Shown: piece after piece, positions 1 through 9,184 of the stretch | How the letters are laid out: each line of letters begins with the position of its first letter | How positions within the stretch are numbered: position 1 is the first letter of the stretch | Assembly: GCF_005938125.1 (NCBI RefSeq) | Contig: NZ_VCQN01000004.1 | Span: forward strand, 310,001-374,000 | Length of the DNA: 64,000 nucleotides | Reading direction: 5' to 3' | Origin: Bacillus sp. BHET2 | GTDB taxonomy: Bacteria; Bacillota; Bacilli; Bacillales; Bacillaceae_B | Translations under genes and position numbers: made by a program | The notes under the pieces: generated by a model | The model's database searches: none | The model's input: only the letters and a program-made list of their open reading frames with translations | What the model was told of the DNA's origin: nothing

Positions 1-19
1 TTAGATAGGAGAGATTTGC

Positions 20-1021
20 ATGTCTCAAGAAATATTAATCAATCATTTTGGGCTGCATCCTGAGCGGGCATTTTACGATGGTATGATGGATCGATATATG
101 GTCGGGGGATTAGTATATAGTATTGTAACCGTTTCGAATATGGAACAGGAAACCTTAGTGGAACTTTATAAACTAGCCGAGCATCTAAAAGGTCAGGGTG
201 ACCGTCATGTATCAACCTTCGTTCAAAGCAACGAAGGGAGATTCCTGGTTGTAGAAAAAGATAAAGATTATGTGGTATTAAGAAATGAAAGCATCCCATC
301 ACCCCCAGACAATAAGCTTGGCAGAAAGCTAAGTAAATTTCATTTCAGGGGACGGACCTTTGAAGAGAAAGTAGAGAAGATCAACCGGATGGGACAGTGG
401 AAGGATCTTTGGGAAAAGCGCCTTGCCCAGCTGGAGAAGGCCTATTACCAGGTCATACAGGATCAGCCTGTTGATGAGTTTGAACGTCGCTTTGTAGAGA
501 GTTACCCTTACTATAGTGCTTTGACGGAAAATGCTATTCAATATCTGGTGGATACTGAGCTCGATGAAGATCCGGTGGCTGTGGATGCTGGGACCATATG
601 CCATGAGAGATTTCTCCAATCTACATGGGGAAGAGAGGTGTCTATCCACTTCCCTTTTCAATGGGTATTCGATCATTACAGCCGGGATATTGCCGAGTGG
701 GTGAGGGAGCGTTATTTCATGAGGAGCCAAACGTTTCATCCAGACCTCCAGGAATTTATGAAAGAATATGAATCGATTTCTCCCCTTTCCCCTTTTTCAT
801 GGAGATTGCTGTATTCAAGACTATTATTTCCCCTTCATTATTTCGAATGCGTCGAAGAATATTATATTTCTCAATCTGAACAAAAGAAGAAAGTAGTAGA
901 AGAGAAGCTCGAACGTTATTTGAAGAATTCCCATCAATATGAAGCATTTCTGGCTGATTTTTATCATATGTCGGAAGTACCCGTGAAAAAATGGGGAATC
1001 CCGCTTGTAGCATGGCTATAG
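20..1021 (+). CDS. yutH: YutH-like spore coat-associated protein (CotS kinase-like family)
   Basis: 333 aa, close to the length I recall for B. subtilis YutH. The family belongs to the CotS/YutH group of aminoglycoside-phosphotransferase-like coat proteins, thought to act in spore coat assembly rather than as proven kinases. The ATG is preceded by AGGAGAG at proper spacing. The protein is soluble with no signal peptide. It stands first in a block that matches the yutH-yutI-yuzD-yutJ-yuzB order of B. subtilis, which is the main support for the name. The catalytic kinase residues were not verified. Confidence 0.75.
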   Translation: MSQEILINHFGLHPERAFYDGMMDRYMVGGLVYSIVTVSNMEQETLVELYKLAEHLKGQGDRHVSTFVQSNEGRFLVVEKDKDYVVLRNESIPSPPDNKLGRKLSKFHFRGRTFEEKVEKINRMGQWKDLWEKRLAQLEKAYYQVIQDQPVDEFERRFVESYPYYSALTENAIQYLVDTELDEDPVAVDAGTICHERFLQSTWGREVSIHFPFQWVFDHYSRDIAEWVRERYFMRSQTFHPDLQEFMKEYESISPLSPFSWRLLYSRLLFPLHYFECVEEYYISQSEQKKKVVEEKLERYLKNSHQYEAFLADFYHMSEVPVKKWGIPLVAWL

Positions 1022-1092
1022 CGTAGACTTCCCAGAGTGAGACCTTCACTTTTATGCTAAACTGGAGAAAAGAGTGAAGGTAGGGACTACAT

Positions 1093-2055
1093 ATGAAGCC
1101 ATTTATCTATATTACGAGAAAGCTGCCGGAAGCAGTGATTGCTTCATTACGAAATGATTTCGAGGTCGAGATGTGGGAGCGTGAGGATGCGACGGTACCA
1201 AGAGACATTCTTCTGCAGAAAGCTGAGAAAGCCTCTGCTTTACTCACAATGCTTTCGGATAAAGTAGATCGGACATTATTACAGAGATCTCCCTCTTTGA
1301 AAGTCATCGCAAACCTTGCAGTAGGATATGACAATATCGATTTGGAAGCGGCAAATGAATTCGGTGTAACCATATGCAATACGCCGGATGTTCTGACGGA
1401 AACAACGGCTGATTTAACCTTTGGGCTTTTGATGGCTACAGCCAGAAGGATCGTTGAAGCAGATCGCTATATTAAAGAAGGAAAGTGGAAAAGCTGGTCA
1501 CCTTTACTCCTGGCTGGTTCAGATATTCATCACAAAACAATCGGGATTGTTGGGATGGGAAGTATCGGTGAAGCGGTAGCCAGAAGAGCAAAGGGGTTCA
1601 ATATGAATGTCCTATACCATAATCGTTCCAGAAAGCACGATCGAGAACTGGAATTGGGTGTTCAATATGCAGGGTTTGAGGAACTTCTCACCCAAGCAGA
1701 TTTCGTGGTCATTCTTGCTCCCTTGAATGATGATACAAAGGAAATGTTTCATGAAGAACACTTCAACATGATGAAAGAATCGTCCATCCTCATCAATGCA
1801 GCCCGTGGTCCGATTGTAAATGAAGGAGCCTTAATGAAAGCATTAGAGAGGGGTGACATAGCAGGAGCAGGCTTAGATGTGTTCGAAACTGAGCCGATCG
1901 ATCCGGATCATCCGCTCCTTCAATTCGATCAAGTGGTGGCCACCCCACATATCGGGAGCTCGTCGAAAGATACCCGCCATAGCATGATGACCTTATGTGC
2001 AGAGAATATCGAGGCAGTATTGAAGGGAGACATTCCGAGGAATAGGGTGAAGTAA
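1093..2055 (+). CDS. D-2-hydroxyacid dehydrogenase (glyoxylate/hydroxypyruvate reductase type)
   Basis: 320 aa, the normal length for this family. It should reduce 2-keto acids such as glyoxylate, hydroxypyruvate or 2-ketogluconate with NAD(P)H in the cytoplasm. Visible features are the Rossmann motif GMGSIGEAVARRA near residue 153, the catalytic Arg in NAARGPIVNEGAL, the Glu in DVFETEP and the His in TPHIGSSS near the C-terminus. The start ATG follows GAAGGTAGGG. Part of this ribosome site lies in the 3' arm of a hairpin (CCTTCACT pairing with AGTGAAGG, about 1043-1080), which might modulate translation. A bidirectional terminator follows. The substrate cannot be fixed from sequence. Confidence 0.88.
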   Translation: MKPFIYITRKLPEAVIASLRNDFEVEMWEREDATVPRDILLQKAEKASALLTMLSDKVDRTLLQRSPSLKVIANLAVGYDNIDLEAANEFGVTICNTPDVLTETTADLTFGLLMATARRIVEADRYIKEGKWKSWSPLLLAGSDIHHKTIGIVGMGSIGEAVARRAKGFNMNVLYHNRSRKHDRELELGVQYAGFEELLTQADFVVILAPLNDDTKEMFHEEHFNMMKESSILINAARGPIVNEGALMKALERGDIAGAGLDVFETEPIDPDHPLLQFDQVVATPHIGSSSKDTRHSMMTLCAENIEAVLKGDIPRNRVK

Positions 2056-2062
2056 AACAAAA

Positions 2063-2092
2063 AAAGCCTAAATCCAGAAGGATTTAGGCTTT
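2063..2092. terminator. Bidirectional terminator between the hydroxyacid dehydrogenase gene and yutI
   Basis: Arms AAAGCCTAAATCC and GGATTTAGGCTTT are perfectly complementary around an AGAA loop and have A/T runs on both sides. It lies between two convergent genes. Confidence 0.85.
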
Positions 2093-2106
2093 AAGTGAGT
2101 GATTCA

Positions 2107-2343
2107 TTAGAATACTTGCTCTACTTCAACGATTCCTGGAACTTCTTCCACTAAAGCGCGTTCGATTCCTGCTTTTAATGTGATAGTTGAACTTGGGCAG
2201 CTTCCACAAGCACCAAGAAGACGTAATTTTACAATCCCATCTTCAACGTCCACAAGTTCACAGTCTCCACCATCGCGAAGTAGGAACGGACGTAATTTAT
2301 CTAATACTTCCTGAACGGGTGCAATCATTTCGTTTTCAGCCAT
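2107..2343 (-). CDS. yutI: NifU-like iron-sulfur cluster scaffold/carrier
   Basis: 78 aa. It consists of a single NifU C-terminal domain with the CxxC pair in GACGSCPSS (about residues 45-53) that holds a transient Fe-S cluster for delivery to apo-proteins. It acts in the cytoplasm alongside SUF-type assembly; the A-type carrier erpA lies 3.4 kb away. The ATG follows a strong AAGGAAAGGAG site. It shares the downstream bidirectional terminator with the convergent dehydrogenase gene. Short single-domain NifU proteins of this size are typical of Bacillus. Confidence 0.92.
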   Translation of the reverse strand: MAENEMIAPVQEVLDKLRPFLLRDGGDCELVDVEDGIVKLRLLGACGSCPSSTITLKAGIERALVEEVPGIVEVEQVF

Positions 2344-2541
2344 AATTATCTACTCCTTTCCTTACTCTCTATTATAATGACATATTCGCAAAAAATCTAT
2401 CAACCTGCAAACGATTGGGCATTTCTTTTTACAGAAAAGTTTCCCATTCCGTTTCCAGCAAGAAAATTAAACAATATTGTTCCAACTTTTCTGCTTTTTT
2501 TGTAAAATAAACACAAGAGGGAAAGTAAAGGGGAGAAGGAT

Positions 2542-2868
2542 ATGGAACCGAAACGAGCAGAGCTATACGTATATGGGGCGGAAATACTCTGTCCAAGCTG
2601 CGTAAACTTACCATCATCGAAAGAAACCTTCGAATGGCTTGAGGCTGCAGTGAGCCGAAAATACCCAAACCAGCCATTCGGGATTAAATATGTAGACATT
2701 CATAATCCACCTGAAGATGAGTCCGTGAAGCATTTTGCTTCAAGAGTAATTGAAGAGGACATGTTTTATCCAATTGTCCTGTTGGATGGAAATATAATCG
2801 GGGAAGGGAATCCCCGTTTGAAGACGATTTACTCAGAGCTTGAAAAATACGGTTATAAAGCGGGTTAA
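2542..2868 (+). CDS. yuzD: YuzD family protein (DUF1462)
   Basis: 108 aa, the family length. It has a CPSC motif near residue 18 in a thioredoxin-fold-like setting (ILCPSCVNLPSS), suggesting a redox or metal-linked role. The true function is unknown to me. The start ATG has GGGGAGAAGG just upstream. It is divergent from yutI, as in B. subtilis, where these genes sit together with Fe-S assembly functions. Confidence 0.85.
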   Translation: MEPKRAELYVYGAEILCPSCVNLPSSKETFEWLEAAVSRKYPNQPFGIKYVDIHNPPEDESVKHFASRVIEEDMFYPIVLLDGNIIGEGNPRLKTIYSELEKYGYKAG

Positions 2869-2880
2869 TCAGAAGGCAAA

Positions 2881-2917
2881 AAGTCCAATCTTCTATGGAG
2901 AAGATTGGACCTTTTTT
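2881..2917 (+). terminator. Rho-independent terminator of yuzD
   Basis: Stem AAGTCCAATCTTC / GAAGATTGGAC followed by a six-T run. Confidence 0.88.
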
Positions 2918-2963
2918 GCTTTAGTGTAAATGGATATAGTGTATTCATCTTGGGAGTGGGCAT

Positions 2964-2993
2964 AAAAAACCCCCATTTCACAAAAATGGGGGG
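2964..2993 (-). terminator. Terminator of yutJ
   Basis: CCCCCATTT pairs with AAATGGGGG. On the minus strand the stem is followed by a T run (read here as AAAAAA). Confidence 0.85.
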
Positions 2994-2998
2994 ACTCA

Positions 2999-4066
2999 TC
3001 ATCCATTATGGTATTTATACATCCACAGCACACCGGATTTCAACAATCGAGCGACACGACCTGTGATGGATCGTTCATTTACAAGGCCAAAGCCATGTTT
3101 CTTGCCGAGTGAACCGAGAATCCCCTTTAATTTGATCTTCGGTAATTCTTCAGGGAGTTCTTCGTTTTTCCAGCGTTTAAGTAAGATGGTCACGATTTGT
3201 TCTGCTTGCCCTTCAGCCAGTTGAGCACTTGGAGCTTGAGGTAGGCTTGCGCAGTCACCGACTACATATACATTCTCATCCTGAGGGAGATTATGATACT
3301 TAGTTAGAGTGACGCGGCCACTTGCATCCTTTTCAACATCCATATCACGAACGACTTTGCTTGGCTGAATTCCTGCCGTCCAAACAATGGCATCACAGAA
3401 AATCTGCTCTTCGTGATTATGAAGGGTGTTCGGTTCCACTTTTGTGATATTCGAATCATTCACAATGTCTACGCCATTCTCGTCAAACCAGCCGTGAACA
3501 TAAGAGCTCAAACGTTCTGGGAAGGCATTAAGAATACGGGGGCCACGGTCAAATAATTTAATTTTCAAATCAGAACGGCTTTCGCGAAGTTCACTGGCAA
3601 GTTCGATGCCGCTTAAACCTGCACCGACAATCCCGACGATGGAACCTGCTGGGAGGTTACATAGCGTTTGGTATGTTTTTCGTGATCTTTCAATCGTTTG
3701 AATCGAGAAAGTATGTTCATCGGCTCCTGGTACATTATGATATTTATCCTCACAACCAAGTCCAATGACAAGATCATCGTAAGGGACAGGCTCTTGATCT
3801 TTCATTTGAACAAGTTTGTTATCCATATCCACTCCGGAAATATCTCCATATACGTAGGATAAACGGGCATGTTCCGGGAATGATACGCGTACATGTTGAT
3901 CAGAAATCGTACCGGCAGCTAAAGCATAGTATTCCGTCTTAAGACAGTGATAAGGATTTCGGTCAATCAGGGTTATCGATACATCTTCAGGTAATTGGTT
4001 GGGTAATAAGCGAAGAAGAACGCGCATGTTCCCATATCCTCCGCCAAGCAGCACTAATTGTTTCAT
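2999..4066 (-). CDS. yutJ: YutJ-like NAD(P)/FAD-dependent oxidoreductase (type II NADH dehydrogenase family)
   Basis: 355 aa from the ATG at 4066, chosen because AAAGGGGAAA sits at the right distance; the reading frame extends seven codons upstream without a better site. It is a two-dinucleotide-fold flavoprotein: the FAD motif LLGGGYGNMR lies at the N-terminus, the second nucleotide motif GIVGAGLSGIELASEL near residue 145, and YVVGDCAS near residue 265. The family passes electrons from NAD(P)H to quinone or other acceptors at the membrane face. It is one of three related oxidoreductases in the first 10 kb, with yumC and yumB. Physiological acceptor unknown. Confidence 0.82.
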   Translation of the reverse strand: MKQLVLLGGGYGNMRVLLRLLPNQLPEDVSITLIDRNPYHCLKTEYYALAAGTISDQHVRVSFPEHARLSYVYGDISGVDMDNKLVQMKDQEPVPYDDLVIGLGCEDKYHNVPGADEHTFSIQTIERSRKTYQTLCNLPAGSIVGIVGAGLSGIELASELRESRSDLKIKLFDRGPRILNAFPERLSSYVHGWFDENGVDIVNDSNITKVEPNTLHNHEEQIFCDAIVWTAGIQPSKVVRDMDVEKDASGRVTLTKYHNLPQDENVYVVGDCASLPQAPSAQLAEGQAEQIVTILLKRWKNEELPEELPKIKLKGILGSLGKKHGFGLVNERSITGRVARLLKSGVLWMYKYHNG

Positions 4067-4339
4067 GAAAATTTCCCCTTTTTGCACTCTACATTATTGT
4101 TGAAATAGTGTGATTGTATGATTTATATCCCGATTTGATATGGGATTCAGATTCAAAGGACAGTCACGCCGAGGCGGGTCCTGAAAAAGTAAGCATTTTC
4201 AATGTGAAGCATATTTCGAGTGAAATCGACATTAATAAACCTATTAACATTAAAAGTATATCGAAATAAAGGTGTTTTCACAACAGAAATAAGCGAAATT
4301 GTTCACAATCTGTTATACCATTACATGGAACTCAAATGA

Positions 4340-4368
4340 TTGACGATATCGGCAAAAAAAGGTAGCAT
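4340..4368 (+). promoter_or_regulatory. Candidate sigma-A promoter of yuzB
   Basis: TTGACG, 17-bp spacer, TAGCAT (-35 five of six, -10 four of six). The initiation point would fall just before the GAGGTG ribosome site. The rest of the 327-bp divergent yutJ/yuzB gap holds a small GC-rich hairpin (about 4158-4183) and no gene that I can support. Confidence 0.55.
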
Positions 4369-4393
4369 AACAGAGAGTAGTGAGGTGATAGAA

Positions 4394-4630
4394 TTGAAAC
4401 CTATTATAGAATTTTGTATTAGCAATCTTGCTAGCGGTGCGCAAAAAGCGCTTGAGATATTAGAGAGAGATCCCAACCTTGATGTCATTGAGTACGGATG
4501 CTTGGGTTACTGCGGAAAATGCGCCCAATCTTTTTATGCTCTCGTCAATGGTGAGGTAGTAGAAGGGGACACACCGGAAGAATTGGTGGATCATATCTAT
4601 CAATTCCTTGAGGATAATCCAATGTTCTAA
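4394..4630 (+). CDS. yuzB: YuzB family protein (DUF1450)
   Basis: 78 aa from a TTG codon. This start places GAGGTG at ideal spacing and gives the family's usual N-terminus ([12 protein letters not shown]) and length. Four cysteines (residue 7, and C-x-x-C in [12 protein letters not shown]) suggest metal or Fe-S binding, but the function is not established. The gene is small and stand-alone, with its own promoter and terminator. An upstream ATG at 4340 in the same frame falls on the -35 box and has no ribosome site. Confidence 0.85.
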   Translation: MKPIIEFCISNLASGAQKALEILERDPNLDVIEYGCLGYCGKCAQSFYALVNGEVVEGDTPEELVDHIYQFLEDNPMF

Positions 4631-4634
4631 AGAA

Positions 4635-4667
4635 AAGCTGGTCCTGTGACCGGCTTATTTTTTTTTG
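4635..4667 (+). terminator. Terminator of yuzB
   Basis: AAGCTGGTC / GACCGGCTT stem followed by a long T tract. Confidence 0.9.
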
Positions 4668-4780
4668 CTTTTTCGGGATATATTGGAAAGAGATGAGAGG
4701 GTGAATTGTTAGGAAGCAGGACTTAGTGAGGAAGTCAGATGGGAACAAGCTTCAGGCATATTGTCCTTAGATATATGAAG

Positions 4781-4807
4781 AAAACTAGTGGACAGTCCGC
4801 TAGTTTT
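4781..4807 (-). terminator. Probable terminator of the DUF2225 gene
   Basis: AAAACTAGTGGAC / GTCCGCTAGTTTT stem right after the stop codon of the minus-strand gene. The T tract is modest. Confidence 0.6.
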
Positions 4808-4813
4808 CTCATT

Positions 4814-5512
4814 TTACATAGACTGTATTTCTTTATAAACGTCCCTGATTTCATACCAACGCTCCCTGGCCATTTCAATGATTTTCGGTTCAGTAGACAG
4901 GTGCTGCTTACCGATGACTTTGGAAAGATAAGCAACCGATTCCTCGATTTTATCCTGCCTTCTCAGTAATTCAGCAATGATATAAAGAAGCTTTGTTTCG
5001 GACATGGTTGAACTCGACACGCCATCCGTCAAATAGGCATCAATGTATTCATGTGTAGCAAGGTTGATGAAACGTTTTTCCTGTTGCTTTTCCTCTGTCT
5101 TTCGATAAAGCCAGGCAGTTCGCAAATAGAGACCTGCAATGGTCACTTTTTTCTCTTTTTTAATTAGGGCACAGTAGGCAGCTAATTTATAGGTGTTAAT
5201 CCCATCATCATATGACCTGATATTCCCATAATCCTGGGGCTGCCAGTGCAGACTGATTTTCTTTTCCAGTTCTGCTTTGAGGACTGGAGGTATGTATGTT
5301 GTGAAATCATCCGTATAGGAAAATCCACATTTAGGACACACAGAAACATTATAGAGTAAAGGATTCACATCGTCAGTTTCATATAAGGGACAAAAGTCGC
5401 TGTCATATCCCGTTACCTTCACAAAACGGGATCGGATCCTAGTCGTACTATACGAGTGTTTGCACGAAAGACACTGCGTTTTCTTATCATAAAAGGGCGT
5501 CACTACCGTCAT
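4814..5512 (-). CDS. DUF2225 family protein with zinc-ribbon cysteines
   Basis: 232 aa from the ATG at 5512, which follows GAGGTGG by five bases; the longer frame would start inside that site. Two CxxC pairs near the N-terminus (CLSCKHS and CPKCGFS) form a likely zinc ribbon. A helical, TPR-like C-terminal half follows (LLRRQDKIEESVAYL). The family is common in Bacillus and Clostridia and its function is unknown to me. Confidence 0.8.
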   Translation of the reverse strand: MTVVTPFYDKKTQCLSCKHSYSTTRIRSRFVKVTGYDSDFCPLYETDDVNPLLYNVSVCPKCGFSYTDDFTTYIPPVLKAELEKKISLHWQPQDYGNIRSYDDGINTYKLAAYCALIKKEKKVTIAGLYLRTAWLYRKTEEKQQEKRFINLATHEYIDAYLTDGVSSSTMSETKLLYIIAELLRRQDKIEESVAYLSKVIGKQHLSTEPKIIEMARERWYEIRDVYKEIQSM

Positions 5513-5738
5513 GAATACCACCTCGTAATCGGGACTATTTACCTTATTATACCTTGTGATAAGGATATGAGACTAGTGTTTTTTAAAATTCGTAAGTAAA
5601 AAGTCATGATGAGAGACTTTGATTAAAAAATTAATGGGAATTTTCTTACAATCATTCACCAAAGGTCCTTTGGTTGAGTAGTAAAATAGAAAGGAGTATA
5701 CTAGGTAGTAAGAAATGAAATGGTTGGGGGTGTAGTGA

Positions 5739-6101
5739 ATGAGTGAAGTTGTCATTCTAACAGAAGCCGCTGCCCTTCAGATTAAAGACATGATGAAGGA
5801 ACATGACGAAACAGATGCCATGTTACGAGTAGCGGTAAAAGGGGGAGGCTGTAGTGGTCTTTCTTACGGTATGGGATTTGAACACGATCTTCAGGATGGA
5901 GATGCAACAACAGAACAACACGGAATTAAGCTAGTTGTAGCGAAACAAGACGCGGTTATCTTGAACGGAACGAAAATAGATTACAAGCAGTCCATGATGG
6001 GCGGCGGATTTACCATCGATAATCCGAACGCCATCGCATCATGCGGGTGTGGATCATCATTCGTGACGGCGACGAATAAGGGTACGCCGGAAGATTGCTA
6101 A
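5739..6101 (+). CDS. erpA: A-type iron-sulfur carrier (HesB/IscA/ErpA family)
   Basis: 120 aa. It has the three conserved cysteines of the family: one in GGGCSGLSYGM near residue 40 and two in ASCGCGSSF near residue 105. It receives Fe-S clusters from a scaffold and hands them to target enzymes in the cytoplasm. This corresponds to yutM of B. subtilis, in the same neighbourhood. The upstream ribosome site is GGGGGTG. Transcription ends at a perfect palindromic terminator shared with the convergent SDR gene. Confidence 0.93.
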   Translation: MSEVVILTEAAALQIKDMMKEHDETDAMLRVAVKGGGCSGLSYGMGFEHDLQDGDATTEQHGIKLVVAKQDAVILNGTKIDYKQSMMGGGFTIDNPNAIASCGCGSSFVTATNKGTPEDC

Positions 6102-6110
6102 AAATAAAGT

Positions 6111-6151
6111 AAGGGACGGACCTCACAATTGTGAGGTCCGTCCCTTTTTAA
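6111..6151. terminator. Bidirectional terminator with GGGACGGACC stem
   Basis: A perfect 36-nt palindrome whose arms start AAGGGACGGACC and end GGTCCGTCCCTT, followed by T's on the plus strand. Its stem is reused in two other terminators of the window (32527 and 54130). Confidence 0.9.
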
Positions 6152-6154
6152 AAA

Positions 6155-6799
6155 TTACTTGATGTTTTTTAGCGCTTCTTCAACAGGTGTGTCACCACTT
6201 AAAATTTCGAATACTTTATGGTTCGTTTCTTCAATGGTCAAAGAATCCACAAGTACTTTTGCCACATCTGCACGGGAGATTTCACGGCTTTTATCTTCGA
6301 TGCTGACAGCAGCTTCAATCTTACCAGATGCATCATCAAATGAAAGGGATCCAGGGCGAACAATAGTGAAGTTTAATCCGCTCTCTTTCAAGTGGGCATC
6401 AGCAGCACCTTTCGCCTTTAAATAGAATTGAAGTGCATCAGGACCGCTTGAAGGATTGTCGGCACCCATTGAACTTAACATCACAAAACGCTCAATTCCC
6501 ATTTTCTTCGCATAATCGACTGCCTTCTTTGCTCCATCCTGGTCAATTGAAAGCGTCTTATCGTCTCCAGTGGAACCACCGCTACCGGCAGCAAAAATAA
6601 CAGCATTCACATTTTCAAGAGCATACGAAAAATCCTGCTCAAGATCTGCGACAATCGGTCTTGCTCCTAAGTCTTCCATTTCTTTCGCTTGTTCTGTTTT
6701 ACGAATCATGGCTCTTACAAAATGCTGGCTGCTATTTGAAAGTTCTTTTACTATGTGGCGGCCAGTGTGACCGTTTGCTCCAATCACTAATACATTCAT
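6155..6799 (-). CDS. NAD(P)-binding SDR-type oxidoreductase (YhfK-like)
   Basis: 214 aa from the ATG at 6799 (MNVLVIGANGHTG), the usual start for this family; in-frame ATGs at 6811 and 6808 crowd the AAAGGATG ribosome site. It is an atypical short-chain dehydrogenase/NmrA-like protein with the nucleotide motif GANGHTGRHI at the N-terminus, but lacks a classical YxxxK pair at the usual place. A hydride-transfer or NAD(P)H-sensing role is plausible; substrate unknown. It is single-gene and convergent with erpA. Confidence 0.8.
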   Translation of the reverse strand: MNVLVIGANGHTGRHIVKELSNSSQHFVRAMIRKTEQAKEMEDLGARPIVADLEQDFSYALENVNAVIFAAGSGGSTGDDKTLSIDQDGAKKAVDYAKKMGIERFVMLSSMGADNPSSGPDALQFYLKAKGAADAHLKESGLNFTIVRPGSLSFDDASGKIEAAVSIEDKSREISRADVAKVLVDSLTIEETNHKVFEILSGDTPVEEALKNIK

Positions 6800-6897
6800 T
6801 TCATCCATCATCCTTTATCTCTAGTTTTTTGTCCTATTATTGGTCTACCCAATCATGGTGAAATTAAACAAGACAATAGGTTGTGATGGGAACTAGT

Positions 6898-6954
6898 GAT
6901 GAAACAATCTCACCTTAAATACCACTACGGTGAGCTGATTGAGAATGTTTCATC
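6898..6954. repeat. Nested inverted repeat downstream of paiB
   Basis: Outer arms GATGAAACA (6898-6906) and TGTTTCATC (6946-6954) enclose inner arms CTCACC and GGTGAG. There is no clear T tract, so it is a hairpin of unknown role, perhaps a 3' end stabiliser for paiB. Confidence 0.55.
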
Positions 6955-6989
6955 AGGTGACGGTGGACAAGGCTTTGAACCTGGGAATA

Positions 6990-7607
6990 TTAAGAATCTG
7001 TGGAAATATTCAGTTTCATAAGGGAAGCAATCGCCTTACCATTTTCACTCTGGCTTTGTTCCAATAGATTGATTACCAGCTGTTGTCTATCCAGGGGATG
7101 GTTCTGACTGAGTTTGGCTTTTCCTTCTATGGATGTGATCAGTATCTTAAAACCTACAATTCCCTTCCGAAGCCCTTCACTGACATTTTCATCAACTTCA
7201 GTCAATGAATAGGAACTGTGGGGGTGCTCATATTTATCAACAAGAGAGGCAAGGGCTTGGACGTTTTCAGCGTCACTCTCTATAAGTTCGATCTGACCAT
7301 ACACATGGACTGCAACGTAATTCCAAGTTGGAACGGTTTGATTAGTTTCGTACCAAGATGGAGATATATAAGCATGGGGACCTTGGAATACAACAAGTAT
7401 TTCCTGACCGGCGCAATCTCCCCACTGAGGGTTGGCTTTCGCAAAATGACCATAGATAAAGTGTGTTTCCCTATCTAAATAAAGAGGTAAGTGGGTCGCA
7501 AAAGGCTTGCCGTTGTGATGGGAAAATACGGTAGCGAAACTGTTCTCATCTATAATAGTGAAAAGTATATCCTCATCCTGAATAGCGAATTCTTTAGGTA
7601 TGTACAT
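6990..7607 (-). CDS. paiB: PaiB family FMN-binding transcriptional regulator
   Basis: 205 aa, matching the family length. PaiB proteins have a pyridoxamine-phosphate-oxidase-like split-barrel fold that binds FMN or haem. In B. subtilis they are described as negative regulators of extracellular protease production and sporulation. The start [13 protein letters not shown] is the conserved N-terminus, and AAAGGAGG precedes the ATG. B. subtilis pairs it with the acetyltransferase gene paiA, which is not adjacent here; yumC lies upstream instead. Confidence 0.88.
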   Translation of the reverse strand: MYIPKEFAIQDEDILFTIIDENSFATVFSHHNGKPFATHLPLYLDRETHFIYGHFAKANPQWGDCAGQEILVVFQGPHAYISPSWYETNQTVPTWNYVAVHVYGQIELIESDAENVQALASLVDKYEHPHSSYSLTEVDENVSEGLRKGIVGFKILITSIEGKAKLSQNHPLDRQQLVINLLEQSQSENGKAIASLMKLNISTDS

Positions 7608-7628
7608 AAGAGCCTCCTTTAAATGAAG

Positions 7629-7659
7629 AAGAGACTCAGAAATTGATTCCGAGTCTCTT
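7629..7659 (-). terminator. Terminator of yumC
   Basis: AAGAGACTC / GAGTCTCTT arms, located between the stop of yumC and the start of paiB, so paiB must have its own promoter or depend on readthrough. Confidence 0.75.
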
Positions 7660-7676
7660 GAATGTAAGCATGACTA

Positions 7677-8675
7677 TTAATCGGTAAACATGGAAGTACT
7701 GTGCATTGGTTGGACCCTTGCTTTCGGATCCATATACGCTTTGGCGTTATTGACCGCTGTCGGTGCTTCACCAAATCCGCTTGCGATGAGTTTAACTTTC
7801 CCATCATAGGTACTAATATCACCTGCTGCATAAATACCGGGGATATTCGTTTCCATTCTGGAGTTCACCACTATCGAATTTTTTTCGATCTCAAGGTCCC
7901 AATCCTTTATTGGACCAAGAGAAGAGACAAAACCAAAGTTCACGATCAGCTCATCTAGATCAATTATTTCCTTTTCGTCACCTTTGGTTTCCTCTAATAT
8001 CAGCTGATTGATTTTATTCTCATCCACAACCAATTCTGAAGGAACATATGGTGTTTTTAATTCAACCGTAGAGTTGTGCAAATTCTCCACACTATGCTCG
8101 TGGGCTCTGAATTTATCCCTTCTGTGTACGAGATAGACTTTTTCAGCAACAGGCTCGAGCATAAGGGCCCAGTCCACAGCAGAATCACCACCGCCGCAAA
8201 TTACAACTTTCTTATCCCTGAAATGCTCCAGGTTATCTACAAAGTAATGAAGGTTCTTCCCTTCGAACTCAGATGCGTGTTCAAGTTCCAGGCGGCGAGG
8301 TTGGAATGCCCCATTTCCTGCCGTGATAATGATCGTTCTGGAAAAATGAATTTCTTTATCGGTTGTGAGCTTAAACATACCGTCAGCCTGTTTTTCGACA
8401 CCTTCAACAGCTTGCTCCAGGCATATCGTCGTTTCAAACTTGGCCATTTGTTCTTTTAAATTATTTACAAGATCCTGAGCTTTCACTTTAGGAAATCCGG
8501 CAACATCGTATATGTATTTCTCAGGATATAGAGTAGCAAGCTGCCCCCCGAGTTGTGGTAAGCTTTCAATGATCTTAACTGATGCTTTTCTCATCCCACC
8601 ATAGAAAGCCGTAAATAGTCCAGTAGGACCGCCGCCTATAATGGTAATATCATATACTTTTTGATCTTCCTTCAA
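7677..8675 (-). CDS. yumC: Ferredoxin/flavodoxin--NADP+ reductase, thioredoxin-reductase-like
   Basis: 332 aa from a TTG start that has GGAGGGATC at ideal spacing. It is the YumC type of ferredoxin-NADP reductase: N-terminal FAD motif [16 protein letters not shown], central NADPH motif [15 protein letters not shown] (about residues 155-170), and the C-terminal IYAAGDIS and [14 protein letters not shown] segments. It lacks the CxxC active site of true thioredoxin reductases, as expected for this group. It transfers electrons between NADPH and ferredoxin/flavodoxin, feeding for example desaturases and Fe-S enzymes. Divergent from yumB, as in B. subtilis. Confidence 0.93.
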   Translation of the reverse strand: MKEDQKVYDITIIGGGPTGLFTAFYGGMRKASVKIIESLPQLGGQLATLYPEKYIYDVAGFPKVKAQDLVNNLKEQMAKFETTICLEQAVEGVEKQADGMFKLTTDKEIHFSRTIIITAGNGAFQPRRLELEHASEFEGKNLHYFVDNLEHFRDKKVVICGGGDSAVDWALMLEPVAEKVYLVHRRDKFRAHEHSVENLHNSTVELKTPYVPSELVVDENKINQLILEETKGDEKEIIDLDELIVNFGFVSSLGPIKDWDLEIEKNSIVVNSRMETNIPGIYAAGDISTYDGKVKLIASGFGEAPTAVNNAKAYMDPKARVQPMHSTSMFTD

Positions 8676-8933
8676 CTAGATCCCTCCAACAATTTAGATG
8701 TATGTCATATTCATTTATTCTATCATATCGCTTTTGATTCTTCACAATAATCGGATTGTTAAGTGAGAATAATCAGTCTTTTCTATGAGTGAATGTAAAA
8801 CCTTTGGTTGAGATCAAGGTCATTCCCTTTTTAGTATATTTTTTAAATATTCTTAAGTTTTCAATTTCCTCTATACATCTTGAAAATGCAAGACAAAAAG
8901 AATATTATGTAATGTAGATATATTGTTAAGGAT

Positions 8934-8983
8934 TTATGACAATTTTCGCATACCTATATAGTAGTTCGTGAAATACGTCACAT
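8934..8983 (+). promoter_or_regulatory. Candidate yumB promoter with overlapping Rex-like site
   Basis: TTATGA (8934-8939), 17-bp spacer, TATAGT (8957-8962). The predicted start falls inside TCGTGA-N6-TCACAT (8966-8983), which matches the Rex half-site pair TTGTGA-N6-TCACAA at 10 of 12 positions. The remaining divergent yumC/yumB gap (8676-9184) is AT-rich leader sequence with no gene I can support. Confidence 0.45.
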
Positions 8984-9184
8984 ACTTTCTTATTTATTCG
9001 TTTTTATATTTTATACACTATTTTCCTCGTTTTAAATAGGGGAATGTCGCGTTTGATTTGTTTCATTACCTTTTTAAAAGGGAAAAAGATAATGGCACCA
9101 GATTGGACGGGATAAAAAAGCATGATGTGGAGGACTCTAAGAGTATCCAAAGCAAATTTATCAAAAAAGGTGGATGTGATTCAG

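Noticed and set aside
4158-4183. GC-rich hairpin in the yutJ-yuzB gap as a riboswitch
   Set aside because: Too small, with no conserved riboswitch core recognised.
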